33,275 nt of DNA from Planctomycetales bacterium. Its GTDB lineage: Bacteria; Planctomycetota; Planctomycetia; Pirellulales; JAEUIK01. Where the stretch lies: assembly GCA_020426575.1 (NCBI GenBank), contig JAGQPT010000562.1, positions 1 to 33,275 on the forward strand, read 5' to 3'. Below, in pieces: positions 1 to 9,044 of the stretch (positions are counted from its first letter, which is position 1; the number at the start of each line of letters is the position of its first letter). A program made the position numbers and the translations under genes. The notes below the pieces were generated by a model, which was not told the DNA's origin, made no database searches, and saw only the letters and a program-made list of their open reading frames with translations.

Positions 1-1059
1 ATAGGCCACCTGCTCCATGAAGAACTGATTCACCTTCAGCCAGTCCGCCTTGTCGGTGTGAGACAGCAGATGATGAATCATGTAGTCGATGCCGTGCCCG
101 GCCTGCTGCACGCTTGGCAGATTCGGGAAGCGCAGGGCGCTGTGATCGTTGTTGAGCTTGAGCGTGCAGATCCGTGTCGTGTCGGTCTGGAACGCCAGCA
201 CAAGGATATCGCTCATCAACCGCATGTGCTCGCCGATGTCCTGGGGAATGCCGTCGGCCGGCCGGGGACGGTCGGGCTCACTGAGCGTGGGCCGCCAGCC
301 CTGCAATTCGCCGCGACGCCCCGCGTCTTCGATCCGTTTTTCCACCTCGCGGACCGAGTTGAGATACTCATCGAGCTTGTGCTGATCGCGGCTGCTGATG
401 TTGCGTCGCAGGTCGGCCGCGTCGGCCAGCACGGCGTCCAACACGCTCTCATCGCCCCGCTGGGCCGTGTCGTTGAATAAATGGTCGAAAGCCAATGCGG
501 GATACACTTCCAACGGCGTCGGCGTCGTCGGCGAACTCCACGAGATGTGCGAGCTGTATAGCATCGAGTAGTTCTTGTGCACCGACGGGTTCGCCTTCTC
601 GCACCCCAGCACCAGACTGGGCACCTTGGCACCGCGGCCATAGCTCGAAGCCAGCACCTGGTCAAAACTCGTGCCCGAGCGAATTTCGCCGCCGGAAGAG
701 AGTGGCGCCCCGGACAACAGATTCCCCGTCTGTGAGCTGTGGATGTTCCCTTTGAGGGCCTCTTCATTGTAGAGGCCGTGGATCAGCAACAACTTTTCGC
801 GATGTTCGGACAGCGGCGTGAGCACGCGTCCCAACTCCATGTCGCTGCCCGTGCCCTTGGCCCACCACTCGTTGCGGTGGAAGCCGTTGCCGGCAAACAG
901 CACGCCAAGCCGCAACGGCGGACCGTCGACGCCCGTGCCACCCGCCGCCGAAGCGTCGCGGTTCGGCACGGCCCCAAAGACGGCAACCGACTCCATCCAC
1001 GGCAGCGCCATCGATACGCCCACCCCACGGAGAAACGTTCTACGCGATACGTGATTCAT
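1..1059 (-). CDS. DUF1552 secreted protein, C-terminus cut by window edge
   Basis: The 353 visible residues begin MNHVSRRTFLRGVGVSMALP, a twin-arginine-like export signal, and continue with the family pattern: a G-N-G-F-H stretch near residue 56, then regions rich in SGTSFDQVLA and SEPDRPRP-like motifs. DUF1552 proteins are planctomycete and myxobacterial exported proteins of unknown biochemical function, almost always encoded beside DUF1592-type cytochrome proteins, as here. The family is usually a little over 400 residues, so roughly the last fifth is missing. The ATG at 1057-1059 overlaps the TGA of the upstream DUF1592 gene (ATGA), and GGAG lies ten bases upstream, so translation is probably coupled. 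Family assignment is confident; function is unknown. Confidence 0.9.
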   Translation of the reverse strand, partial: MNHVSRRTFLRGVGVSMALPWMESVAVFGAVPNRDASAAGGTGVDGPPLRLGVLFAGNGFHRNEWWAKGTGSDMELGRVLTPLSEHREKLLLIHGLYNEEALKGNIHSSQTGNLLSGAPLSSGGEIRSGTSFDQVLASSYGRGAKVPSLVLGCEKANPSVHKNYSMLYSSHISWSSPTTPTPLEVYPALAFDHLFNDTAQRGDESVLDAVLADAADLRRNISSRDQHKLDEYLNSVREVEKRIEDAGRRGELQGWRPTLSEPDRPRPADGIPQDIGEHMRLMSDILVLAFQTDTTRICTLKLNNDHSALRFPNLPSVQQAGHGIDYMIHHLLSHTDKADWLKVNQFFMEQVAY

Positions 1060-4000
1060 CGTTCGTTTTCTCCGGGCGGGAAAGTGGATTGCGATGCGGC
1101 AAATACGTTGCGCGAACCTGACATATCGGCGACCGCCCCTTCGCGGAAGTCGCGGCCCCGAATCATGCGGAATTGATCACTCAGTATGATCGTCTGGACG
1201 GCCGAAGCAAAGCGGTAGTCGTTTTTCGCCAAATTGGCGAGCATCTCCTCGAGCAGTGGTTCATCCGACAGTTGCACCGAGCGCCCCAGGGCATATCCTA
1301 GCAACTTGCGGCAAAACTGATGAAGCACGTCGTCGCGGCGGGTCGTGAGCAAATATTGCCGCAGTCCGTCCAGACCGTCGACTTCGTTGCCATCGACCAG
1401 GGTCGTGCGCGTATCGATCGCGTGGCCGCCGCCGTCGACCTCACGCCGCCTTCCGACCGTGTCAAACGACTCCAGGGCGAACCCGTAGGGATCGATGCGG
1501 GCATGGCACTTCGCGCAGGAAGCGTCGCTCGAGTGCTGTTCGATCAACTGCCGCTCCGTCAAGTTCTCCGGAACCGTTTCGGCGAGCACGGGCACACCTT
1601 TCGGCGGTCGTGGCGAACGCTCGCCCAGGAGTGTTTCCGATATCCAATTGCCGCGCAGGATCGGGCTGGTGCGCGACGCACCGGACTGCGCCGAGAGCGT
1701 CGTGGCCTGGGTGAGGATACCGCCGCGGCCGTAAATGCCGACGCCGTCCACTCGCCGCCAATTGTCCCCCGTAACGTCCGGAACCCCGTAGTAGGCGGCC
1801 AGCCGCTCGTTGAGGAACGTGTGGTCGCCGCCGACCAGGTCCAACACCGAGCCGTCGCCTTGGAACATGCCGGTGAAGAAGCGAACGGTTTCCTCGTACA
1901 TGTCGGCACGCTGCGCGGCGAACTCAGGAAAGAACTGTTCGTTCTTTTCGGCTGACTCGTCGAACCCACGAACGTGAAGCCACTGGCAGGCGAACTCGAT
2001 CGCCAGGCGTCGGACGCGCGGGTCGCCAAGCATGCGCTGAGCTTCCTGCTGTAGTACCTCGGGGTTGAGCAACTCGCCCGAGTTGGCCAACCGGCTGAGC
2101 GCTTCGTCCGGGGCTGAAGACCAGAGAAAATAGCTGAGCCGACTGGCCAACTCGTTGCCGTTGACCAGGCTCGGGCCGGCGCCCGGCTGCGGCTCTTCGA
2201 GCCGATAAAGGAACTGCGGTGACGTCAGCACACGCGCGAGCGTCAACCGCCAGGCGTCTTCGTGCGGCAACTCCTCGGCACGCAGCTTCGAGTACAACGC
2301 ACGCAGCTCGGTGATGTCGTTGTCAGTGAGGGGACGCCGGTAGGCCTCCGCGGCAATGTCACGCAGCGCGTCCAACTGTGCCGGCTCAGTGTCGACAAGC
2401 CGTTGACGGAACGCCGCCGCGTGTGCGTAGATCTCTTCGCCCAGCGGTTCGTACTTGGCGGGGTCGTCATCCTGCGAGGCGAACTCCAGCAGTTGCTCGA
2501 AGCCGGTCACGATCGCCAGGGCGTCCTGACTGACGTAGCGCAACTCGTCCCAGAGTCGGTCGAGCTTGGCCCGTTCTGCGGCGGTGAGCATCAGTCGCCG
2601 TAGCGGCTCGTCTTCGCGGTGAAACAGCACCAGTGTAACGACCACGTCGACCGGCACGATTTGTGGGTAACACATCGCCGCCGGAAAGATTTCACGAAAG
2701 TCGTCGAGCGATCGCCGCAGCTGCGCGTCGGCTGCGCTGCCGGCGGCGGCGACCAACGGCACACTGGGTAAAGGTGCATCCACGGCAGGCGGCGCCGATG
2801 TCGTAACCAATAACTGCACGCAGGCGTCGCTGGCCGGCTCGTCGGTCAGCGCCCCGTTGACGGCGAACACCGCACCCGTGGCCAGGGCACGCGGCACAGT
2901 GAACGTCGTCACCGAGGGTGACGCAACGACCAAGTCTTCCTCGGGCGGGTTGCCGAAGGCCAGTGGGTCGAGTCCAAACCTACTCGCCACGGTCGCGTCG
3001 ACCGCTTGCGATGTGACGAGTGCCGTCGTGTCGACTCGGGAAAACAACGGGCCGCCCAATGAAGTGAGTTGATCCCGCAGTGCGGTGTCGGTCGCATCTT
3101 CATTGTTCTTTTCACGAGCATCGCCACTGACCATCGCAGCAATGTGTTCGGCAAGTTCACCGGCTGCGGCGCGATCGGTCGTCTCGACCCAGCGTGCCAA
3201 CAGTGAACCCGGCACGATGTCTGACGGTGCACCCGTATCGTCGTTCAGGCCGGTGTAGAAGTGCCAGACGCCGAGGTTGCCGTATTGGTCGGCGTGGGGG
3301 TTACCCGCATCGATCGAATCGGCGCAGTCGGCCGTCAGCGACCAGCGTCGAGACGCGTCCGCCTGATCCTCGATCGCCAGGTCGATCTTGGTGAGGTCAC
3401 AGCCGTGATTCTGATCGCGCGCCGCGATCACGAGCGAAATCAAATCGCCCGAATGGACCGACACATCTTCGATTGACGGGATTTCGGCGGCGGCACCGTT
3501 GTCGATGTCACCCGACGCCAACACGTTGCGGCGACTTCCATGACGCAATTCGAGCGACCAGCTCACGCCGTTGCCACAGGCGGCGTGCGCGTCCTTCACG
3601 TGGGCGGTTAAGCGCATGTTACCGCGGGTCGGACTCTTCCACCCGACGGCGATCCAGCGCTCAGGACGGGGATGCACGGCAACCGAGTGGGCGTCCAGAT
3701 CGCCCGGCACCTTGAGGTTGTCGTCCGACGAGTTGGCAGCGATCGAGAGGTCGCCGACGCCCGGGATCATCCAGCCCCGGGCGGCGTCGTAACCGCCGAG
3801 GCGAGTGAGCGGCGTGTTGAGGTATTCATGGATCGCGACGTCACCGCCCGCATCGACACCGAGCAATTGCATCCAGGCGTCGAGCAGAAGGGGGGAAACG
3901 TCGTGTGTCTTAGCGAGTTGTCCCGTATCGACCGGACCGTCGAGCCCGCGGGCCTCGAAGGCCGCCGCCAGATAGGCGGCCGTGTTGGGCAGCGCCTGAC

Positions 4001-5375
4001 GGCGGAGTTCCTCCAGTGCCGCGACCGCGGTGCGCAGGTCACGCAACATCAGGGGCGGCCGTCCCGGTCGTTCGATCCGCGGCGCCTGCCAGACGACTTT
4101 TGCCCCGGACGTTGGACCACCCGGCGAGGCGGCGACCAGGTGCAGCGTGACGTCGTCCCCGTCGCCTTTACCGTCGAACTCGATGCGAAACCCTTGCGAC
4201 GAAGTCACCGGCACGATGGCTTCCTGCCACGGCTTGACCTGGCCGAAGTGCCCGACCGGATTGAACGCCCAGAGCTGATCCTGCCAGGTACGGATCTCAC
4301 CGGCGAGACGATGCGCCGCTTCCGCGCGACTGGTTTCAGTGCCGATGTCGGCATTCACGAGGCCGCGCTGCAAATACGCCAGCAGCAGCGACTCCGGTTC
4401 GTCCCCCAGTAGCGTTTCGGCAAGACGGCCGAGGTACGGTTCACTCAGGCCCGACTGCCGCGCGACCTCGGCGGCGGCCGCGGGATCGCTCTGCAATTGC
4501 TGGCGGTGGTCCAGCAGCGCGCGCAGATACTGTTCGAGGTTGACGCGGCCGTCGCGGTCGGTCAGTTGCGTCGGATCGGTCACGTCCCAGTGATTCAACG
4601 AGTTGGCATCGCCCACCCGGCCGGTGTACTGCACGTAGATGCCCCGAATCGACGCCAGGATTTCGTTCGTCCAGTCACGTCGGGTCGTGCTCGTCGAGAA
4701 CCGCACCCCGTCGGGCAAGAGCACGGCATGGGCGGCGACGTCCTTCGCCGCGGCGAGGTACTTTGTCACGAGCGACGGCGACATCGACAACGCGCTGCCC
4801 GTGTTGGTGAAACCTTCGCCCGCAGCGCCGTCGACGGGAAACTCGGCGGCCGGGCTGAGCGGGACGCCCGTCAGGTCGCGGATCGTGTACGTGTATTCGG
4901 CGTTGTTGAGCCGCCGCAATACGACGGGCCCCGGATCGCCCGCTGCCGCCCGAGCTTCGGCGTCGAGATAACGACGCGTCCACTCCCGCAATTGCGATCG
5001 TTCGTCCGCCGTGGGTTGCGGGCTGTCGTCCGGAGGCATTTCGCCGCTGTCGAGAATCTCGGCAACCTTCTGCCAGGCCGGTGGATCGTGGCGCACCTCC
5101 TGCAAAGTCGGAAATCGCTCCAGGTCGAGCTCTCCTTCGTGAGCGTCGGTCGAGTGGCAGTCCAAGCAGTATTGGCGGACGATTGCCGTAACGGCGGTCT
5201 CGTATTCGTGTCCCAACTCGTCGAACGGCGACGGCGGGGCAGCTGGTTGTGCCACCTCGTCGGGGGCCGCTGCCAATACCAACAGCGGGGCACCCAACGT
5301 GAACAGCAACGCCACTAACCACGCAGCGAAAGGACCGAGGTTGTCGTGTCGTGTCTTCATGCCGTCTTTGATCAC
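1056..5375 (-). CDS. Large exported di-haem-motif DUF1587/DUF1595/DUF1592/DUF1588/DUF1585 protein
   Basis: This 1439-residue protein has a signal peptide (hydrophobic residues about 15-36) and a planctomycete cytochrome-type CLDCH haem motif at 70-74. A DUF1587 segment follows at about 151-216. The C-terminal cassette is DUF1595 (about 1004-1062), DUF1592 (1070-1200), DUF1588 (1210-1312, containing a second haem motif CAKCH at 1287-1291) and DUF1585 (about 1345-1410). Between DUF1587 and DUF1595 lie nearly 800 residues that I cannot assign; most relatives are about 750-900 residues in total. Residues about 560-690 look beta-rich, like a carbohydrate-binding module. The GTG start at 5373-5375 overlaps the stop of the upstream gene. 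An ATG at 5358-5360, five codons later, is an alternative start that gives a cleaner signal peptide. A periplasmic electron-transfer role is an inference from the haem motifs. Confidence 0.92.
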   Translation of the reverse strand: MIKDGMKTRHDNLGPFAAWLVALLFTLGAPLLVLAAAPDEVAQPAAPPSPFDELGHEYETAVTAIVRQYCLDCHSTDAHEGELDLERFPTLQEVRHDPPAWQKVAEILDSGEMPPDDSPQPTADERSQLREWTRRYLDAEARAAAGDPGPVVLRRLNNAEYTYTIRDLTGVPLSPAAEFPVDGAAGEGFTNTGSALSMSPSLVTKYLAAAKDVAAHAVLLPDGVRFSTSTTRRDWTNEILASIRGIYVQYTGRVGDANSLNHWDVTDPTQLTDRDGRVNLEQYLRALLDHRQQLQSDPAAAAEVARQSGLSEPYLGRLAETLLGDEPESLLLAYLQRGLVNADIGTETSRAEAAHRLAGEIRTWQDQLWAFNPVGHFGQVKPWQEAIVPVTSSQGFRIEFDGKGDGDDVTLHLVAASPGGPTSGAKVVWQAPRIERPGRPPLMLRDLRTAVAALEELRRQALPNTAAYLAAAFEARGLDGPVDTGQLAKTHDVSPLLLDAWMQLLGVDAGGDVAIHEYLNTPLTRLGGYDAARGWMIPGVGDLSIAANSSDDNLKVPGDLDAHSVAVHPRPERWIAVGWKSPTRGNMRLTAHVKDAHAACGNGVSWSLELRHGSRRNVLASGDIDNGAAAEIPSIEDVSVHSGDLISLVIAARDQNHGCDLTKIDLAIEDQADASRRWSLTADCADSIDAGNPHADQYGNLGVWHFYTGLNDDTGAPSDIVPGSLLARWVETTDRAAAGELAEHIAAMVSGDAREKNNEDATDTALRDQLTSLGGPLFSRVDTTALVTSQAVDATVASRFGLDPLAFGNPPEEDLVVASPSVTTFTVPRALATGAVFAVNGALTDEPASDACVQLLVTTSAPPAVDAPLPSVPLVAAAGSAADAQLRRSLDDFREIFPAAMCYPQIVPVDVVVTLVLFHREDEPLRRLMLTAAERAKLDRLWDELRYVSQDALAIVTGFEQLLEFASQDDDPAKYEPLGEEIYAHAAAFRQRLVDTEPAQLDALRDIAAEAYRRPLTDNDITELRALYSKLRAEELPHEDAWRLTLARVLTSPQFLYRLEEPQPGAGPSLVNGNELASRLSYFLWSSAPDEALSRLANSGELLNPEVLQQEAQRMLGDPRVRRLAIEFACQWLHVRGFDESAEKNEQFFPEFAAQRADMYEETVRFFTGMFQGDGSVLDLVGGDHTFLNERLAAYYGVPDVTGDNWRRVDGVGIYGRGGILTQATTLSAQSGASRTSPILRGNWISETLLGERSPRPPKGVPVLAETVPENLTERQLIEQHSSDASCAKCHARIDPYGFALESFDTVGRRREVDGGGHAIDTRTTLVDGNEVDGLDGLRQYLLTTRRDDVLHQFCRKLLGYALGRSVQLSDEPLLEEMLANLAKNDYRFASAVQTIILSDQFRMIRGRDFREGAVADMSGSRNVFAASQSTFPPGENER

Positions 5376-7105
5376 TCCGGCTGGGGAGAATTCTGGAAGC
5401 CGTCGGGGCTCGCCAACTCGGCGATGCGCTCCGCGGCAAGAGCGCCACGGTAAACCCTCAGGTCGCGCATGCGCCCGTTGAAATAGTCATTGGCGCCGAA
5501 TCCCACGCGAAGTGGCTGGTCGGCGGCAAGGTCGTATTCTTCGCCGTCCAGCGGCGCCGATACCCCAGTCAACTTGCCGTCGACGTACAGTCGCAATTGA
5601 TCGTCATCGCGCACCGCCGCGATATGCCGCCAACCCGGCGCGAGCGCCCGGTCCGAGGTCACGTTGCGACCGATCTCGACGGAGTGTACGTGTCCGCCGG
5701 GAAGCGTGCCGGCGAAGAGGCGTCCTTGATAGACGGCCATCGACCATACCCGCCGATAACGCACGTCGGGGGTAAAGTCGAGCCGGGCAATCTTGCGCCA
5801 TTCGTCGTCGCCGTCGTATCGGTAGACCTCGGCGTTGGGAAGCGTGCCCCCGTATAGCTTGCCGTTGTACACCACCAGCGGCATGGTTTCGAGTTCTTCG
5901 CCAAGCTGGCCTGTGTTTTTCCAGACCGCGGCGTCGTCGGCACCGGAAAGTCGGAAGACACGCGCGTTGGGCCATTCGCTGGTGAAAAGTCGCCCCTCGT
6001 GGACGGCAAAGCCGTAGGTCTGCGTGGCCCCGTCGAGCACGCCGAAGTCCTCCCAGCCCTCGCCGTCAAATCGATAGACGGCGCCTTCGTCGTAGCCGGT
6101 GGCGTAAATTTGCCCGTTGTAGACGCCGAGCGCTTCGGTCCGCTTGCCGTCGGGCGTCGGCAGTGCCGTCCACCGCGTGTCGCCTTCGTAGCGGAAGAAA
6201 GCCGCCGGGTGGTACATCGACGTCGCATACAAACGACCGCCAAAGACAACCATGCCGTTGATCGCCTCGACGTCGGGGAGACGTCCACACTCGACCCAAC
6301 GGCCGTCCGACTCGTAACGGTAGACGCCACCACCTGAATGCGAGTTCTCGGATTCGGCTAGCGAGGATCCGCGCAGGCGGTACTTTCCCGTACCGACGTA
6401 GAGCGCGCCGTCGCAGACGGCCATCGAACTGACCGAATTGGCACGGTCAGGCGCGCCACAGTCGAACCACGCGCTGCCGTCGTAGCGGAACACGCGACCG
6501 GCGGCGTCAGGATCGGCCACACACGTGCCGGCGAATAACTGTCGGTCGTGAACGGTCATCGAGTAAATCAGAATGACGTCGCCGAGCCGTCCGTGGTCGG
6601 TCCACTCGCCCGGCTCACTTTCCGCATCGATGCCGAAGTGCACATTGCGGTAGTTCGACTGACTCGACGTCACACCGTGATTGCAGAGCAGGCTGAGATG
6701 AAGACCGCGCCGCGACGCCGGGTCGTACTGGCTGACGATGTCGCCCAACACGTCGGTGAGCGGGCCGTCCGTATGTATCCAGACGGCGACGGTGAATGGC
6801 TCGCTACCGAGCGGCAACCCGCCGGGCAGTTCGAGGAAGTCGTCGCGACCGTCGAACTCCAAGGCTTCGACGCGTTCGGCGTCTTGTCCGACGGAAACAA
6901 GAGTCGCCCCGTGATTGACGAGGTGGTACGCGCCGCCCGAGAGGTCTTTGACCTCGCCCGCATTTCCCGACGACGTGCCGGTCAGGGCCCAGTGGGCCAA
7001 CAATGCTTTCTCACCAGCCGCGGCGGCCGATGTGGCACCGATGCACCCAAGTGCACACAGGCAAAGCAGCGTGACGGCAAGATCGGACAAACGGGCGGAG
7101 AGCAT
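5372..7105 (-). CDS. Exported LamG-like protein with an inserted seven-repeat beta-propeller
   Basis: I chose the ATG at 7103-7105 because it gives a clean signal peptide (residues 1-30); longer readings up to 7225 add a cysteine- and proline-rich lead with no coding character. The 577-residue product opens with the first half of a LamG/concanavalin-type jelly roll (about 34-165). Seven repeats of 40-50 residues follow (about 168-480), each with the pattern V-Y-x-G-x-L-Y-x-G-T, then V-Y-R-Y-D-G, then W. The sequence then returns to a LamG ending (about 485-565: GWRHIAAVRDDDQLRLYVDG, then MRDLRVYRGAL). LamG and propeller domains commonly bind glycans or proteins. The stop overlaps the GTG of the DUF1592 gene, so the two are co-expressed. 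The specific ligand is unknown. Confidence 0.85.
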   Translation of the reverse strand: MLSARLSDLAVTLLCLCALGCIGATSAAAAGEKALLAHWALTGTSSGNAGEVKDLSGGAYHLVNHGATLVSVGQDAERVEALEFDGRDDFLELPGGLPLGSEPFTVAVWIHTDGPLTDVLGDIVSQYDPASRRGLHLSLLCNHGVTSSQSNYRNVHFGIDAESEPGEWTDHGRLGDVILIYSMTVHDRQLFAGTCVADPDAAGRVFRYDGSAWFDCGAPDRANSVSSMAVCDGALYVGTGKYRLRGSSLAESENSHSGGGVYRYESDGRWVECGRLPDVEAINGMVVFGGRLYATSMYHPAAFFRYEGDTRWTALPTPDGKRTEALGVYNGQIYATGYDEGAVYRFDGEGWEDFGVLDGATQTYGFAVHEGRLFTSEWPNARVFRLSGADDAAVWKNTGQLGEELETMPLVVYNGKLYGGTLPNAEVYRYDGDDEWRKIARLDFTPDVRYRRVWSMAVYQGRLFAGTLPGGHVHSVEIGRNVTSDRALAPGWRHIAAVRDDDQLRLYVDGKLTGVSAPLDGEEYDLAADQPLRVGFGANDYFNGRMRDLRVYRGALAAERIAELASPDGFQNSPQPE

Positions 7106-7246
7106 GACAGGCGGGCAGGGCCGGGGGGAGCAGGGGCCGGGTGGGCAGCGGAGACGCAGTTGCGAATGCGCTCCAGCCATCAAGCCTACCAATACGCCAG
7201 GCACGTTACCAGCATTTCCGCCCACCGCCGTCGGCGTCGATCCGGG

Positions 7247-8869
7247 CTAGACCTGCCAGCGCCGCGCGATCTGGTCCGCCTCGGTCGCGGTGATCAACCA
7301 GTCGAGAACCCTGCCTTTGAGTTCGGCCACGGTTTCGCGGTGCGCCGGGTCATTGGCGAGGTTGTGCTGTTCGGCCGGGTCGTTTGCAAGGTCGTACAAC
7401 TCGGCGAAGCCCTCAGGATAGTAATTGTACTTCCAGCGCTCGGTCCGCACCATCTTCGCGTCGGGGTGGCGAATGCCCTTGATGCCCTTTCCCGGAACAA
7501 ACTCGAAGTCGAGACTGCCCGAGGTGATCACCTCCGGTATGATGTTTTCGCTGAACACGGCGTCGCGCGTTGAAGTCTCAGCCGAAGCACCTGTCAGCAG
7601 ATTCGCCAGACTTTGGCCATGGCAATCTTCCGGGATTGGCGCGCCCGACAACTCAAGCAGCGTCGGCATCACGTCGATTGTTTCAACCAGTTGATCGTAC
7701 CGCCGCGGCGCGATGCGGCCGGGCAGGCGCATCATCAGTGGCACGCGCACCGATGCCTCGAAGAAGACGTTCTTGCCCATCAGTCCGTGTTCGAGCAACT
7801 GGTCGCCGTGGTCGGAGGTGAAGACGACGATCGTGTTGTCGGCCTGACCGGTCTCGGCGAGTGTTTCGAGAATGGCGCCCACCTCGCGGTCGATGTGGGT
7901 GATGCAGCCGTAGTAGCTGCGGTAAATCCAATTGAGCGTGCGGCGGTCCATGTCATACGGCGGCTTCTTGCCACGCAAGATGAGCTTCTGCAGCGGCAGC
8001 GGCAGCCGCTGGATGTCGTCGAGCGATTCGGGTTTCGGCAGCTCAAAGTCGACGTCGTTGTAAAGCGCGTCGAATGGCTGCGGCACCTCGAACGGCGAGT
8101 GCGGCTTCCAAAACGACGAGTAGAGGAAGAAGGGCCGATCGTCGGCGGCCAGTCGCTTGAGCGCTTCGCGGGTTTTCAGACTCGTCCATGACGTGTCGGT
8201 GTACTGCTCCTCGACTGCCGCGCGAAAAGGATTCGCTCCCGGTGGCAGCGTCGAGGCCAATTCGGCATCGTCTTTGGCAAGCGCACGGTAGTGCAGCCGT
8301 CGCAACGGATCGCGCTCGTTGCGCCAGCGCGCGTAGTCCGACCAGCCGTCCGTGCTCTGCGTGCCGTCGTGCAGCAACACACTGTCGAAGCCCGTCTTCT
8401 TGGCGTTCTCGCTCGACGGCGGCATTTGGTAGAACAAGTGCAACTTGCCGACCAGCGCCGTCTGGTAGCCTGCCGCGTGGAGCCGTTCGGGCAACAACAC
8501 CGTGCGACGGTCAATCGGCGTGTAGTTCACGCGGTTGCGATGCGCGTGGGCATAACGACCCGTGAAGAACGACGCCCGCGAGGGAACGCAAACCGGCGAC
8601 TGCACATACGCGCGGGCGAAGTTGGCCGACTCGGCGGCGAGCCGGTCCAGGTTGGGCGTGCGGATGATGTCGTTGCCGTTGACCCCGACACAGTCCGCCC
8701 GCTGCTGGTCGGTCATGATGAACAAGACGTTCAGCGGCCGCTGCGGATCGGTCGGCACGGCTTCCCGCGAATCGGCCGCCGAGGCTGTGGCAAGCAATGC
8801 GGGGGCGGTCGCCGTCTCGCGAAGGAACTCGCGACGCGGTAGCTGGGCAGGGGGCGGGCCGTCGGACAT
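7247..8869 (-). CDS. Type I (formylglycine) sulfatase, Tat-exported
   Basis: The protein has 540 residues. A Tat-like signal (PRREFLRETATAPALLATAS, residues 11-30) precedes an alkaline-phosphatase-superfamily core. The nucleotide signature C-x-P-S-R-x-x-x-x-T-G is complete (C94 VPSRASFFTG), so C94 should be converted to formylglycine. The metal-binding MTDQQ (about 52-56), GKLH and SDHGD motifs are present, and the C-terminal ELYDL-NDPAEQHNLA region is typical of arylsulfatase A-like enzymes. The ATG at 8867-8869 has GGGAGAG about six bases upstream. Planctomycetes carry many such enzymes for sulfated polysaccharides; the actual substrate cannot be read from sequence. It lies upstream of the LamG-propeller operon on the same strand with a 141-base gap, so co-transcription is possible but unproven. 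Confidence 0.95.
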   Translation of the reverse strand: MSDGPPPAQLPRREFLRETATAPALLATASAADSREAVPTDPQRPLNVLFIMTDQQRADCVGVNGNDIIRTPNLDRLAAESANFARAYVQSPVCVPSRASFFTGRYAHAHRNRVNYTPIDRRTVLLPERLHAAGYQTALVGKLHLFYQMPPSSENAKKTGFDSVLLHDGTQSTDGWSDYARWRNERDPLRRLHYRALAKDDAELASTLPPGANPFRAAVEEQYTDTSWTSLKTREALKRLAADDRPFFLYSSFWKPHSPFEVPQPFDALYNDVDFELPKPESLDDIQRLPLPLQKLILRGKKPPYDMDRRTLNWIYRSYYGCITHIDREVGAILETLAETGQADNTIVVFTSDHGDQLLEHGLMGKNVFFEASVRVPLMMRLPGRIAPRRYDQLVETIDVMPTLLELSGAPIPEDCHGQSLANLLTGASAETSTRDAVFSENIIPEVITSGSLDFEFVPGKGIKGIRHPDAKMVRTERWKYNYYPEGFAELYDLANDPAEQHNLANDPAHRETVAELKGRVLDWLITATEADQIARRWQV

Positions 8870-9044
8870 ATCGTCTCTCCCTGGGAACGTCTGCTTCCGG
8901 CGTCGCAAACTCCACGATACGATGTTCCCCCAGTTTAACATGACGGCGCGACTCTGTGTTCGATTCGCTGGTGTCGAACCGTCGGCCGGGGTGCGGCGTA
9001 TTTGACGTTGACGCCCGGTTCCGCGACATCTTTGCCTCTTGAAT

